A stretch of 64,000 bases of DNA, from contig JACDGL010000001.1 of assembly GCA_013815385.1 (NCBI GenBank), forward strand, positions 62,001-126,000, written 5' to 3'. This stretch comes from Taibaiella sp. (GTDB taxonomy: Bacteria > Bacteroidota > Bacteroidia > Chitinophagales > Chitinophagaceae). How positions within the stretch are numbered: the stretch's first letter is position 1; each line of letters opens with the position of its first letter. The notes under the pieces were generated by a model. The model was not told where the DNA came from, did not search any database, and saw only the letters and a list, made by a program, of their open reading frames with translations. Both the position numbers and the translations under genes were made by a program. Below are positions 1 to 9,068 of the stretch, one piece after another.

Positions 1-409
1 TGACAACTGCTAAATATGCTAAATGTTTCCTGTACATAACCCATCTATTAATCCGTTTACAATCTGTTTCACAAATCATAAATATAAAAGACCGTGCCAA
101 CCTTTACTTATACCTGTTCACTATTGTAAATCAATTATTAAAACATATATTTTTTTATATTCAAATACATATAAGACTTCGTATGCATTAAACTTCCCAA
201 GCTGGTTTTACCCATATATTTTACCCAGTTTGTCATTAGGGCTCCTTTTTTACAGGAGACCGAGTCATTTTCAGGTAGTTGTACCTCGGCTATATTTATG
301 TCGGATTGTGGACGTTCATTTTATCACCCTCTTCCAAGCATAGAGATAACATTCATTATGTAATAAACATGGCACTATAATTATGTATTTACTACATAAC
401 CATACCATT
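1..409. other. Upstream stretch without a recognised gene
   Basis: AT-rich sequence before the first convincing gene. A plus-strand open frame at 23-343 exists, but its translation has no domain, no signal peptide and an implausible composition (many Tyr, Phe, Ser and Pro), so I do not call it. The only structure noticed is a short direct repeat of TTTTACCCA near 206-224. The promoter of the gene starting at 410 must lie here, but no clear TAnnTTTG box was found. Confidence 0.5.
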
Positions 410-838
410 ATGAAAACGCTATTATTATTTGTGCTTGTATTGTCTGTTAGCCTTACTTCTTATGCCCGGCAAGGTACCAGCACCAATAAAAAGGCAAGAA
501 CAAAGAGCCAGAAAACTGTAAAGCATTTACCCACATGGGCAAGCACCTATAACTACAAAGGGGAGGAACATTTATACTTTGAAGATTATAATGCATTTTA
601 TGATCCTAAGCGTGGCGGGTATGTATTTCAGGAAAATGGCAAATGGAGCTTTACACCTACAGTACCACCCTATATGAGCAATGCAGACCTGAATAAGACC
701 CATGTAAAAATTCTAAAAGGTCTAAGCCTGGATCTGCAACCGGAGCTTAATTACCCCCAGTATATGAAACTGGGCCCAACCGTACCCGGTACTAACCTGA
801 CACCTGTTCCTGGTAATGCCATGCCTAATAGCCAATAA
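410..838 (+). CDS. Small secreted protein of unknown function
   Basis: A 142-residue protein of no recognised family. The start at 410 is preferred over the upstream ATG at 383 because it places a clean signal peptide at the N-terminus: Lys, a Leu/Phe/Val-rich core and a SYA cleavage site near residue 19. The mature part opens with a basic stretch rich in Lys, Arg and Thr, then holds Tyr- and Pro-rich segments (YNAFYDPKRGGYVF, PTVPPYM) and a Pro/Gly-rich tail. It is probably periplasmic or surface-exposed. The stop lies one base from the convergent prenyl synthase gene, so the two transcripts must overlap or terminate into each other. Confidence 0.7.
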   Translation: MKTLLLFVLVLSVSLTSYARQGTSTNKKARTKSQKTVKHLPTWASTYNYKGEEHLYFEDYNAFYDPKRGGYVFQENGKWSFTPTVPPYMSNADLNKTHVKILKGLSLDLQPELNYPQYMKLGPTVPGTNLTPVPGNAMPNSQ

Positions 839-839
839 G

Positions 840-1805
840 TTATTTCTCCCGTTGCAATAAGTAGGCTGCAAGCTCATGCAGGTGCTGCTTGCGCGTTGCA
901 GTAGCGGCTACTTCTTCAAGGCAATCAAATGCCCGTTGTGAATATTCCGCTACGGCATCGCGGCAGGCTATATCAGCACCGGTACTTGTATATAAATCAA
1001 GAATGGCAGGTATCTTATATTCACCCTCATTATCCATCCAGCTACTTATTTCTTTTTGCTGTTGGTCAGTAGCATTCTCAATGGCCTTTAGTAGCAAGTA
1101 GGTCTTCTTATTTGCTTTAATATCGCCGCCATTTTGTTTCCCCAGTTTATCAGTTGTTCCGTAGGCATCCAGATAATCGTCCTGTAGCTGAAAGGCTATG
1201 CCCATATTTTTGCCAAAGGAGTAAAGCCTCCCGGCATTACCTTCTGTAGCCCCACCCAGTAAGGCACCTATCTTTAAGCTGCATGCAAGTAGTACAGAGG
1301 TCTTAAGGCTTATCATATTGATGTACTCTGCTATAGTTACATCATTTCGCATTTCAAAATCCATATCCAGTTGCTGGCCTTCACAAACCTCAATAGCTGT
1401 TTTATTGAAAATGGGCAATATCCGGTGAAGGGAACTATTGACCTTCCCTAATTGTTCATAGGCATAGATACAGGTAATATCCCCGCATAGTATCCCTGCT
1501 GTAAGGCCGTACTTAGCATGGATGGTAGGGTGGCCACGGCGCAGGGGCGCCTTATCCATTATATCATCATGTATCAGGGTGAAATTGTGGAACAGTTCTA
1601 TAGCAGCTGCAGCATGCCATGCATCTTCGCCGGCCTCCGCAAACAATTCGTTGCCCATTACACATAATGCCGGACGGATCCGTTTGCCGCCTAACGTTAA
1701 TAAATAGCTACACGGCGCATATAAATTTTCAGGTTGAGCAGGAAAAAGCGGAGAATTAATAAAGCGTTCCTCAAATTGCTGTGCGAGCTGACTAAAAGAA
1801 TGCAT
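840..1805 (-). CDS. Polyprenyl (farnesyl/geranylgeranyl-type) diphosphate synthase
   Basis: A trans-isoprenyl diphosphate synthase of 321 residues. It condenses isopentenyl diphosphate with allylic diphosphates to make precursors of quinones, undecaprenyl carriers or carotenoids. The family signatures are in place: GGKRIRP at about 39-45, the first Asp-rich motif DDIMD at 80-84 followed by RRGHPT, and the second Asp-rich motif DDYLD at 209-213 preceded by FQLQ. Length is normal. The residues before the first Asp-rich motif (HNFTLIH) suggest a short- to medium-chain product, but chain length cannot be fixed by eye. It begins two bases after the RNase R stop, so it is the second gene of an rnr operon. 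Confidence 0.9.
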   Translation of the reverse strand: MHSFSQLAQQFEERFINSPLFPAQPENLYAPCSYLLTLGGKRIRPALCVMGNELFAEAGEDAWHAAAAIELFHNFTLIHDDIMDKAPLRRGHPTIHAKYGLTAGILCGDITCIYAYEQLGKVNSSLHRILPIFNKTAIEVCEGQQLDMDFEMRNDVTIAEYINMISLKTSVLLACSLKIGALLGGATEGNAGRLYSFGKNMGIAFQLQDDYLDAYGTTDKLGKQNGGDIKANKKTYLLLKAIENATDQQQKEISSWMDNEGEYKIPAILDLYTSTGADIACRDAVAEYSQRAFDCLEEVAATATRKQHLHELAAYLLQREK

Positions 1806-1807
1806 AT

Positions 1808-3841
1808 TTACTTTCTGCGTTTTTGTGTTGTAGAACGTTTTTGCTTTTCCTGCCTTGGAGCCTGCGATGGACCTTGCCTACGCGCTATCTTTTGCACCGG
1901 CAGGTCTAATACAGTATAGTCGATCTGCCTTTTCTCCAGATTGGCAGCTACTACCCGTACTTTAATATTATCCCCCATCCTAAAGCGGATGCCGGTACCG
2001 CGGCCTACAAGGGCATATTCATTTTCCATCAGTTCAAAGTCATCAAACTCTGCCAGGTCCGACTTGGAGATCATGCCTTCGCATTTGTGCAGCACTGTTT
2101 CTGCCCAGAAGCCAAAACTAGATACACCACTTATAACTGCATCAAAATCTTCACCCACAAATTGCTGCATGTATTCTACCTGTTTGTATTTATTAGCACC
2201 ACGCTCTGCTTCCATAGCGCGCCGCTCCTGGTCACTGCAATGGCGGCATTGCTGCTCCAGCTGCTTTGCGGGATGCACATCGTTATCCAGACACTCCTGT
2301 AAAATGCGGTGTGCCAGTACATCAGGATAACGGCGTATAGGAGATGTAAAATGGCAGTAATCTGCAAAGCCAAGGCCATAGTGGCCTATGTTCTCTGTGG
2401 TATATACCGCCTTCGACATGGTGCGGATACCCAGGCTTTCCAGTACATGTTGCTCCGGCTTACCCTTTACCAGCGTCAGCATTTCATTAAACGATTTGGC
2501 TATGCTTTCAGGTGAACCGAGGTCAAACTTTACGCCAAAACGTAGCGCAAACGTAGTGAACATCTTAAGTTTCTCAGCATCGGGCACATCATGTACACGA
2601 TAAGGAAATGGTACCGGCTTATCCTTCACTTTTATTTTAGACACATACTCTGCCACTGTTTTATTAGCAAGCAGCATAAACTCCTCCACCAGTTGGTGCG
2701 CCTCTTTACTTTCTTTTACAACAATACTTACAGGGGCGCCTGTTTCATCCAGCTTAAAGCGGACCTCTGTAGAGGAAAAATTGATAGCGCCCATACGAAA
2801 GCGCTGCTGCCGAAGGGTCTGGGCAATTTTATTCAGTAGCATTACTTCCGCTTTATGCGGTCCATCAGCACCTTCTATCATTACCTGTACATCTTCATAG
2901 GCAAATCTCGTTTTAGACCGGATAATGGTACGGCCCAGCCAATGGTCCTTTATTTTACCATTTTCATTAATCTGGAATATAGCGGAGAATGCATATTTAT
3001 CTTCATTAGGGCGCAGCGAACATAATTCATTGGAGAGCCTTTCCGGAAGCATGGGCGATACCCTATCAGGCAGGTACACACTGGTTGCACGCTTGTAGGC
3101 TTCTTTATCCAGTTCAGTACCGGGCGTTACGTAATAACTCACATCAGCTATATGCACCCCAATCTCGTACATATCGCCCTTCAGCGCACGTATGGATATG
3201 GCATCATCAAAATCTTTAGCGTCTACAGGGTCTATTGTAAATGTAAGTATGTCCCTAAGGTCTTTACGGTGTTTTATCTCTTTCTTATCTATTATCTCAG
3301 AAAAACGGGCAGCCTCTTCCAGCACATCATCCGGGAACTTCAGCGGGAAACCACTATCAATAAGTATCCCCTGCATTGCTATCTCATTCTTGGTCTCATT
3401 GGTAAGTATTGTTATTACCTCCCCCACTGGGTTTTTCGCTTTTTCGGGCCAGTCAACTATACGTACTATAGCATGGTCGCCATCTTTGGCATCATGCAGC
3501 AAGTGCAGCGGTACAAAAATATCCACTGGCATATTAGTCTTGTCTGCTATAAAAAAGGCAAAATGGGGTTTTACGTCCAGCTTACCACTAAAATCTATTT
3601 GCTTACGCGTTACTACACCCGTTATTGCCCCTTCCAGCCTGCCCTTTTTCTCATAGCCTCTTACTTCCACCCGCACTATGTCACCGTCCAGCGCCGTACC
3701 CATATCCTCACGCTTTACCAGTATATCTTTATCCTGGCCTTCCACTATTACAAACCCCATACCACTACGCACTACTGCCAGCTTACCAGTATATAGCTGG
3801 CTGTTACCAGGATTGCTTTTCTTCTTCTTTTTATCAGGCAT
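1808..3841 (-). CDS. rnr: Ribonuclease R
   Basis: A 3'-to-5' exoribonuclease of the RNB family (677 residues), which degrades structured RNA and takes part in rRNA and tmRNA-linked quality control. Order: Lys-rich N-terminus, cold-shock-like OB folds to about residue 170, RNB catalytic domain from about 195 to 520 with the Mg-binding cluster DPVDAKDFDDA (Asp204, Asp210, Asp212, Asp213), then a C-terminal S1 domain at roughly 575-655. It ends in a strongly basic Arg/Lys/Gln tail, usual for RNase R and thought to contact RNA. It is shorter than the E. coli enzyme, mainly through a reduced N-terminus, which is normal in this phylum. It is the first gene of a two-gene operon with the prenyl synthase. 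Confidence 0.95.
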   Translation of the reverse strand: MPDKKKKKSNPGNSQLYTGKLAVVRSGMGFVIVEGQDKDILVKREDMGTALDGDIVRVEVRGYEKKGRLEGAITGVVTRKQIDFSGKLDVKPHFAFFIADKTNMPVDIFVPLHLLHDAKDGDHAIVRIVDWPEKAKNPVGEVITILTNETKNEIAMQGILIDSGFPLKFPDDVLEEAARFSEIIDKKEIKHRKDLRDILTFTIDPVDAKDFDDAISIRALKGDMYEIGVHIADVSYYVTPGTELDKEAYKRATSVYLPDRVSPMLPERLSNELCSLRPNEDKYAFSAIFQINENGKIKDHWLGRTIIRSKTRFAYEDVQVMIEGADGPHKAEVMLLNKIAQTLRQQRFRMGAINFSSTEVRFKLDETGAPVSIVVKESKEAHQLVEEFMLLANKTVAEYVSKIKVKDKPVPFPYRVHDVPDAEKLKMFTTFALRFGVKFDLGSPESIAKSFNEMLTLVKGKPEQHVLESLGIRTMSKAVYTTENIGHYGLGFADYCHFTSPIRRYPDVLAHRILQECLDNDVHPAKQLEQQCRHCSDQERRAMEAERGANKYKQVEYMQQFVGEDFDAVISGVSSFGFWAETVLHKCEGMISKSDLAEFDDFELMENEYALVGRGTGIRFRMGDNIKVRVVAANLEKRQIDYTVLDLPVQKIARRQGPSQAPRQEKQKRSTTQKRRK

Positions 3842-3915
3842 ACATTATAATTACTGTATAAAGATACATTTTTGCACCATTGTCATTAGTTTCATGGTCA
3901 TATACCATTCCTTCT

Positions 3916-4779
3916 ATGAAAATGTGGCCGTTGCTCTACCTTCTATTAGTGTCACAAATAGCTGCTGCACAGAGGTATAGCAGATGTACGGTATACCAAT
4001 ATACCGGAGACAATGAAGGAGGCAAAACCAAAGTATTGATGCAGAGCATGGATAAGAATGGAAATGTTATAATGGAAGTAGTAAAAGGATATATAGTAAA
4101 GCATATTAAGAACCACGAAGATGTATTGATTGATGGTGTCTATTCATATCAGTACCATAATAATCTGCTTATTAATAAAACAATTGCTTACCAATGTACC
4201 GACTGCGGCATTAACGGAGATAGCACCAAAATAAGCTACTACTACAACACAGCAGGCAAGGTAACCAGGGAGATAACCCATAAATATGAAGATAGTTGCA
4301 GATTAGCAAAGCCCGGTGATTGGGAAACACCTACCGACTGTAAAAAAGCATGGATATATATGGATACTGCAAAGTATGTATATGACGCACAGGGAAGATG
4401 TACTTCCATTTTCCGAACGGGTGATGAAAGCATAGAGCACTTTACTTATGATAATCAGGGAAGGCTGCTAAAAGATAAACTGGAATGCGGAGAAGGCTAT
4501 AAACCGCTCTCCTTTAGCAGGAAATACAGCTACTTTACCGATGGCTATAAATACGCAACACTATATGAAGATAATGACTCACTGGTGCACACATATCTGC
4601 TGGATAGGAACAAAAGAATAATAGAAGAGATAGTATACCTGCACAGCCCCAACCACGACAAAAGAAGGGAGAGAAGCTACAAGCTCATAAACAACTATAA
4701 TGAGTATGGGCAGAAGTTAAAGACTACGTACTATGGCAATGACGAACCCAATACCGTACACCTGTTTGTTTACGAATAG
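3916..4779 (+). CDS. Secreted protein with YD/RHS-like repeats
   Basis: A 287-residue exported protein. The start at 3916 (MKMW) is chosen because it begins a proper signal peptide (hydrophobic LLYLLLVSQIAAAQ) that an upstream start would bury. The mature part is a series of beta-rich units of the form YDxxGR followed by alternating hydrophobic and charged residues: YDAQGRCTSI near 155-165, YDNQGRLLKD near 178-187, and weaker copies before and after. These resemble the YD/RHS repeats of bacterial surface proteins, but there is no toxin or RHS-core domain. The function is unknown. Its 3' end overlaps the convergent lpxK gene by 10 bases. Confidence 0.75.
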   Translation: MKMWPLLYLLLVSQIAAAQRYSRCTVYQYTGDNEGGKTKVLMQSMDKNGNVIMEVVKGYIVKHIKNHEDVLIDGVYSYQYHNNLLINKTIAYQCTDCGINGDSTKISYYYNTAGKVTREITHKYEDSCRLAKPGDWETPTDCKKAWIYMDTAKYVYDAQGRCTSIFRTGDESIEHFTYDNQGRLLKDKLECGEGYKPLSFSRKYSYFTDGYKYATLYEDNDSLVHTYLLDRNKRIIEEIVYLHSPNHDKRRERSYKLINNYNEYGQKLKTTYYGNDEPNTVHLFVYE

Positions 4780-5903
4780 GTTTCATTTACTGTATCGGCA
4801 CCATCTTCATCGCCGTTATTCGATGTTATGGTTTGCTGCACATAATTGAGCATTATAGTATTCAACTCATTGCCCTTATTAAATAATACAGATACGGTAA
4901 TAGGCAAAATGATTATCGGTATCCCCCACTCTTTTATTTTATCCGCATGCAGGTATAGCCGGGCTGCGTCTTTCTCTGTTGTTATAATAACCTTATTTTT
5001 CGCATCCCAGTTATCATAGGCGGCTTTTATCTCTTCAAGGTCTTTACTTACAAAATAGTGGTGGTCATTATACGACAGCACATGCACATCATTTACCTGA
5101 GCCTTTATATGTTTTATCATTGGTTCTGGGCGGGCTATACCGCATACTAGTACCACATTAGTATTTGTTATGGGCAATGTGTCTTTACTAAACAGATCGT
5201 ATGGGGTATCGTATTCAATAGCTGTAAAAAACACCTGCTGCTTATCTATTGGTGCTACCTGTTTTGTTATATCTGCGGCTGCGGCGGGATTAAGTTCTGG
5301 CGGGCATTTGGATACAATGATAACATCGGCGCGCTTATAGGCATTCCTTTTTTCCCGCAGACGGCCAAGAGGGAGTATATAGTCTGTATAGAAAGGGCGG
5401 GCAAAATCTGTAATCAGGATGTTGATGCCGGGCTTTACGGAGCGATGCTGGTAGGCATCATCAAGCAGCACTACATCTATATCTGGTCGGCGCAATAGGA
5501 GGTGCGGAATACCTGTTATGCGTTCTTCAGATACGCTTACTACTACGTCCGGGTATTTCATATGGTATTGCATTGGCTCATCACCTATACGCAGGGCATT
5601 GGTGTTTTCGTCAGCAAGCACAAATCCCTGTGTATGGCGCTTGTAGCCCCGGCTCATAGTAGCAACCGTATATTGGTATTGCAGTAGCCTTATAAGGTAT
5701 TCCACATGAGGTGTTTTGCCGGTACCCCCAACTGAAAGGTTGCCTACAGAAATGACAGGCACACTGAACTCAACAGAAGAATATACCCCGGCATCATATA
5801 ACCTGTTCCGCAACCATACTACTGCTCCGTAAAGCATAGCAAAAGGATACAGCAACAAACGCACAATAGAAAATGTATAATATAAAAAGTTTCTCTGGCT
5901 CAT
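4770..5903 (-). CDS. lpxK: Tetraacyldisaccharide 4'-kinase LpxK
   Basis: LpxK phosphorylates the 4' position of the lipid A disaccharide precursor at the inner face of the cytoplasmic membrane. The protein is 377 residues, slightly longer than E. coli LpxK. It has the N-terminal hydrophobic membrane-associating helix (about 8-30), the P-loop VGNLSVGGTGKTP at about 53-65 in its characteristic LpxK context, the RGYKR segment near 86-90 and a DDAYQHR box (149-155; DDxxQHR in the family). The C-terminal 25 residues are Asp/Asn/Thr-rich and look dispensable. It starts inside the stop of ftcD (ATGA overlap), so the two are translationally coupled, although the pathways are unrelated. Confidence 0.93.
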   Translation of the reverse strand: MSQRNFLYYTFSIVRLLLYPFAMLYGAVVWLRNRLYDAGVYSSVEFSVPVISVGNLSVGGTGKTPHVEYLIRLLQYQYTVATMSRGYKRHTQGFVLADENTNALRIGDEPMQYHMKYPDVVVSVSEERITGIPHLLLRRPDIDVVLLDDAYQHRSVKPGINILITDFARPFYTDYILPLGRLREKRNAYKRADVIIVSKCPPELNPAAAADITKQVAPIDKQQVFFTAIEYDTPYDLFSKDTLPITNTNVVLVCGIARPEPMIKHIKAQVNDVHVLSYNDHHYFVSKDLEEIKAAYDNWDAKNKVIITTEKDAARLYLHADKIKEWGIPIIILPITVSVLFNKGNELNTIMLNYVQQTITSNNGDEDGADTVNETYS

Positions 5904-6931
5904 AATAATCCTGCATGGTGCAAAGCATATTCCAGCACTTGCTGTTGCGGGTCAAAAGGTTTTATATTGGCAAGGCCCAGGTACTCTGCTCCTGAATGCA
6001 CTAATAGCAGTTTATCCTGGGGTACTTCTTCACGCTCGCGCAGGTAGGCATAGGTACCTGCTTCTATCAGGCACACTTCGGGTATTAACCCCACCAGTTC
6101 ACATCCTCTCAGTGTTACACCTTCGTTATTTGCCAGCGTATTGCATGTTTCCCATGCTTTAAGAGGCGAAGTAATCCGGTAGTCCAGCAAATTCATAGAT
6201 ACCTGCGCCGTATTGAAATCCTGTGTGTACCAACCTATAGCACGCACCTTATCCAGCAGGCCGGTAATATGCTTACTTTCACCATCGTTTTTATCAATAT
6301 ATCCACGCTCCCGTATCCGCAACGCTATAAACTGTGCATGTTCTATATTTTTAGAATTCAGCGATATGTTGAACGCCACCAGTATATCACGTGCACCGAT
6401 CACCGTTGCTCCCTTAGTGGCATTATAATCCTTTCCATAATCAGGGATCCATTCCGGTAGTTTCATTTTTTCTGCAAGCCCTTCATACTGTCCCTTACGG
6501 ATATCAGGTAACGCCCGCCGATGCACAGCAATAGCAGAATATTCATATAGATACACAGGTATATTCAATTCTTTTCCTACACGTTCACCTAATTGACGCG
6601 AATAGTCAACCGCTTCTTCCATAGTGATACCGGAGAGTGGTATCAGGGGACATACATCAGTAGCGCCTATACGGGGATGAATACCTTCCTGCTGCCTCAT
6701 ATCTATCAGTTCAGACGCAGTACGGATAGCACGGAATGCAGCTTCTGTTACGGCATCAGGCGCTCCTGCAAAGGTCATCACCGTACGGTTTGCGGCAGCG
6801 CTGCTATCTATATGCAAAAGATGCACCCCATTCACCGTTCGTATTACATCCGCAATGGCATTGATGGTTTTACTATCCCTGCCTTCGCTGAAATTGGGTA
6901 CGCATTCTAATATTCTGCTGGTGGTATGCAT
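5900..6931 (-). CDS. ftcD: Glutamate formimidoyltransferase
   Basis: A 343-residue formiminotransferase that moves the formimino group of N-formiminoglutamate (from histidine breakdown) to tetrahydrofolate. Diagnostic segments are CVPNFSEGRD at about 10-19, HIDSSAAANRTVMTFAG near 40-56, HPRIGATDVCPLIPL around 85-100 and the GARDILVAFNISL stretch near 177-190. Only the transferase domains are present. The cyclodeaminase half found in the mammalian fused enzyme is absent, as in most Bacteroidota. It overlaps lpxK by four bases and is divergent from the E1-like operon across 153 bases. No other histidine utilisation gene lies in the window. Confidence 0.93.
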   Translation of the reverse strand: MHTTSRILECVPNFSEGRDSKTINAIADVIRTVNGVHLLHIDSSAAANRTVMTFAGAPDAVTEAAFRAIRTASELIDMRQQEGIHPRIGATDVCPLIPLSGITMEEAVDYSRQLGERVGKELNIPVYLYEYSAIAVHRRALPDIRKGQYEGLAEKMKLPEWIPDYGKDYNATKGATVIGARDILVAFNISLNSKNIEHAQFIALRIRERGYIDKNDGESKHITGLLDKVRAIGWYTQDFNTAQVSMNLLDYRITSPLKAWETCNTLANNEGVTLRGCELVGLIPEVCLIEAGTYAYLREREEVPQDKLLLVHSGAEYLGLANIKPFDPQQQVLEYALHHAGLL

Positions 6932-7028
6932 TCCTGAACCGAAGATAATGATTGCCTTTAAAACAATGATGGATAATAAATGTTTGGCTAAAGGTTATAT
7001 AGTATTCTTTTAACAGTCCCAAAGCACG

Positions 7029-7075
7029 AATTTGATATTTGTCAAATTTTGAAAACTGGCAAACAGATAGTTTTG
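7029..7075 (+). promoter_or_regulatory. Promoter with inverted repeat ahead of the E1-like operon
   Basis: A TAGTTTTG box at 7068-7075 fits the TAnnTTTG -7 element of Bacteroidota and lies 9 bases before the ATG at 7085. Just upstream, AATTTGA (7029-7035) and TCAAATT (7042-7048) form a perfect 7-bp inverted repeat with a 6-base spacer. It covers the place where a -33 TTTG would sit (TTTG occurs at 7038-7041 and 7048-7051, with imperfect spacing). The palindrome could be an operator. Its existence is direct observation; its role is inferred. Confidence 0.5.
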
Positions 7076-7084
7076 GTTTCTATT

Positions 7085-7849
7085 ATGGATCAGGAACTAT
7101 TATTCGCAAGAAATAAAGGATTGCTTTCTGCGCAGGATCAGGATAAGCTGGCACATACATCCGTTTTAATAGCTGGCGTAGGCGGAGACGGCGGTTTGTT
7201 AGCAGAACGGTTAGTACGCTCTGGAATTGGTAAGATAATACTTGCAGACCCGGAAGTATTTGAATGCGAAAACGGCAACCGGCAATATGCTGCTAATATT
7301 AATAACACAGGTATCAACAAGGCAAAGGCCGTGGCAGACGAGCTTATTCTTATCAATCCTGACGTAGAGATAGTGGTATGCATGGAAGGTATTACAAAAG
7401 ATAACGTGCTACAATTGGTAATGCAGGCTGATATTATTATTGATGAAGTGGAATATACCCTGCCATCAATATCAGTCATGCTGCACAAGGCTGCAAGGCA
7501 ACAGGAGAAATATATTTTCATGGGCGCCAATATTGGCTGGGGCGCAAGCATTTTTTGTTTTTCACCACACGGCAAAACATTTGAAGAACACTTTAATTAC
7601 AATGAGAAAGATGTGACCATTAATCCTTTAGCGTATCTGAAAGAACGCCCATCTTATATAAGTGACCATTTAGCAGAGCAGATACTCTCCCGCAGCATAC
7701 CAATGCCCACTGTTGCATCCTCTGTAAGTCTTGTAGCCTCTGTTTTGACGTGCGAAATAATACATTTTATCTCGGGTAAGAAAGAACCGTTAATTGTACC
7801 TCAATTCATTACTGTCGATCTGTTTGACCTGACTATTAATAAAAGCTGA
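7085..7849 (+). CDS. E1-like (ThiF/MoeB/HesA fold) adenylyltransferase
   Basis: A 254-residue member of the E1/ThiF superfamily, which activates a carboxylate (classically the C-terminus of a ubiquitin-like protein) by adenylation. The nucleotide-binding loop GVGGDGG is at 31-37, Asp55 follows the second strand (ILADPE), the NxNRQ box is at 63-67 and the conserved Lys of GINK is Lys79. The usual zinc-binding CxxC pairs of MoeB/ThiF are absent and no obvious catalytic Cys is seen, so it probably does not form a classical thioester. No ubiquitin-like partner (GG terminus) is encoded nearby. The ATG at 7085 is chosen over a TTG at 7049 because the latter overlaps the promoter box. It is the first gene of a four-gene operon with two acyltransferases and a nitroreductase, which suggests activation of an amino acid or small metabolite instead. 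Confidence 0.85.
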   Translation: MDQELLFARNKGLLSAQDQDKLAHTSVLIAGVGGDGGLLAERLVRSGIGKIILADPEVFECENGNRQYAANINNTGINKAKAVADELILINPDVEIVVCMEGITKDNVLQLVMQADIIIDEVEYTLPSISVMLHKAARQQEKYIFMGANIGWGASIFCFSPHGKTFEEHFNYNEKDVTINPLAYLKERPSYISDHLAEQILSRSIPMPTVASSVSLVASVLTCEIIHFISGKKEPLIVPQFITVDLFDLTINKS

Positions 7850-7865
7850 AACATAAACTGATTTT

Positions 7866-8453
7866 ATGGATAATATTATTTTTCGTGTCGCAGATTCGGC
7901 ACAGCTGATATTGAAAGCGAAACAATTATGTCATGATATATACCTGCAGCAAGGTTATATCACTCGGCCATATCCCAACCGGATCATTCCTATGGGGGAT
8001 ACGAACGCTGTTTACATTGTAGCAATCACTCCTGATAAAGAGGTAAAGGGTACCATCCGGCTTTCGCGGCAGGATCCATTTAGCATATTGCATTTGTGGA
8101 GGGCAAATATGTACGTCACCAGTGGGGTACTCATCCAAACAGCAAAGAGGTCCATCTGTTTTAGTATCGGCGGCCTGGCGGTGGCAAAAGAATATGCTGG
8201 GCTAAAAATATCATGGGGGCTATATAATATGGCCTATAACTGGGCACTGACAAATAATATGGCATACGGCATTATTACCATGGACCAACGGGCTTTCCGC
8301 TCTCTAAAAATGGTAGGCTGGCATGCCGAGCAGGTGGCGGACCCAGTTTACTATTTCGGTTCACTCACCATACCTGCCATTATTCCTATTGCAGAGCAGC
8401 CGCGCAATATGATCTTTAAACAAAAACCGCATTTCCAATATTTCAGAGCTTAA
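7866..8453 (+). CDS. LuxI/FeeM-like N-acyl (amino acid) synthase
   Basis: A 195-residue protein with the layout of the autoinducer-synthase/N-acyl amino acid synthase branch of the acetyltransferase fold. An N-terminal segment (HDIYLQQGYITRPYP, about 25-40) resembles the substrate-gating region of LuxI/FeeM. GTIRLSR near 60 matches the family's GxxRL strand, and FSIGGLAVAKEY near 100-111 begins the acyl-donor-binding half. A helix and strand then end in FRSLKMVGW, like the RxxxxxGW stretch of the family. Such enzymes transfer a fatty acyl chain from acyl-ACP to an amine. The donor and acceptor here cannot be read from sequence. It lies 16 bases after the E1-like gene and 9 before the GNAT gene. 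Confidence 0.7.
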   Translation: MDNIIFRVADSAQLILKAKQLCHDIYLQQGYITRPYPNRIIPMGDTNAVYIVAITPDKEVKGTIRLSRQDPFSILHLWRANMYVTSGVLIQTAKRSICFSIGGLAVAKEYAGLKISWGLYNMAYNWALTNNMAYGIITMDQRAFRSLKMVGWHAEQVADPVYYFGSLTIPAIIPIAEQPRNMIFKQKPHFQYFRA

Positions 8454-8462
8454 ATTTTTCTT

Positions 8463-9068
8463 ATGAATATTATACGAATCAATAAAGACGCGGTAAGACC
8501 TGCTGCAAATATATTTACTCAGGCATTTAAGCAAGAGCCGATATTCAAATACATATTCGGGAATGAAAAAAAGTACAGCCAGGCGGCACCCTGGTTGTTT
8601 GCCTCATGGGTAAAATGGGCTGTGCGGTTTGGAGAAGCATGGATGAGCGATGACGGCAACGCCGCAGTGATAATGAGGCGCATGGAAAATTCTGAAATGA
8701 GCTTTTCGAGTATGGTAAAGGCTGGCATGCTGCCAACCCCTTTAAAATTAGGGCTACCTGCTTTCAGGCGGTTTTACTTTACAGTATTACCAATACTGGA
8801 GAAGAAGCATAAAGAGATAATGGGCAATACGCCGCATTGGTATGGGTGGATGATAGGCAGCACCACACAGGGCAAAGGCATGGGGCGGCCACTGCTGGAG
8901 CATGTAAAAGCTATAGCCGATGACAAAGGTTTGCCAATTTTTCTGGAAACAGCTACAGAGAGCAATCTTGCCTTATATCATAAATTAGGCTTTGAGGTAA
9001 AAGACCAGCAAATTGTAAATGGAGAATGTACCATCTATTTCCTTGTAAGACAACCGGTAAGTAAATGA
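8463..9068 (+). CDS. GNAT family N-acetyltransferase
   Basis: A 201-residue GCN5-related acetyltransferase. The C-terminal half carries the hallmark acetyl-CoA site: HWYGWMIGSTTQGKGMG, with the pyrophosphate-binding QGKGMG at 136-141, followed by LETATESNLALYHKLGF, the Asn-containing strand and helix that close the family's fold. The N-terminal half is helical and more divergent, as in antibiotic-type GNATs, where it shapes the acceptor pocket. The acceptor is unknown. Its stop overlaps the start of the nitroreductase gene by four bases (ATGA), so the two are translationally coupled and likely act on the same compound or pathway. Confidence 0.85.
   Translation: MNIIRINKDAVRPAANIFTQAFKQEPIFKYIFGNEKKYSQAAPWLFASWVKWAVRFGEAWMSDDGNAAVIMRRMENSEMSFSSMVKAGMLPTPLKLGLPAFRRFYFTVLPILEKKHKEIMGNTPHWYGWMIGSTTQGKGMGRPLLEHVKAIADDKGLPIFLETATESNLALYHKLGFEVKDQQIVNGECTIYFLVRQPVSK

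Noticed and set aside
23-343. 106-codon open frame at the left edge
   Set aside because: Low-complexity composition rich in Tyr, Phe and Ser, no domain or signal, in an AT-rich stretch; likely chance.
3152-3796. 214-codon open frame on the plus strand opposite rnr
   Set aside because: It lies entirely antisense to a well-supported RNase R gene and its translation has no domain and a Tyr/Ile/Leu-rich random look.
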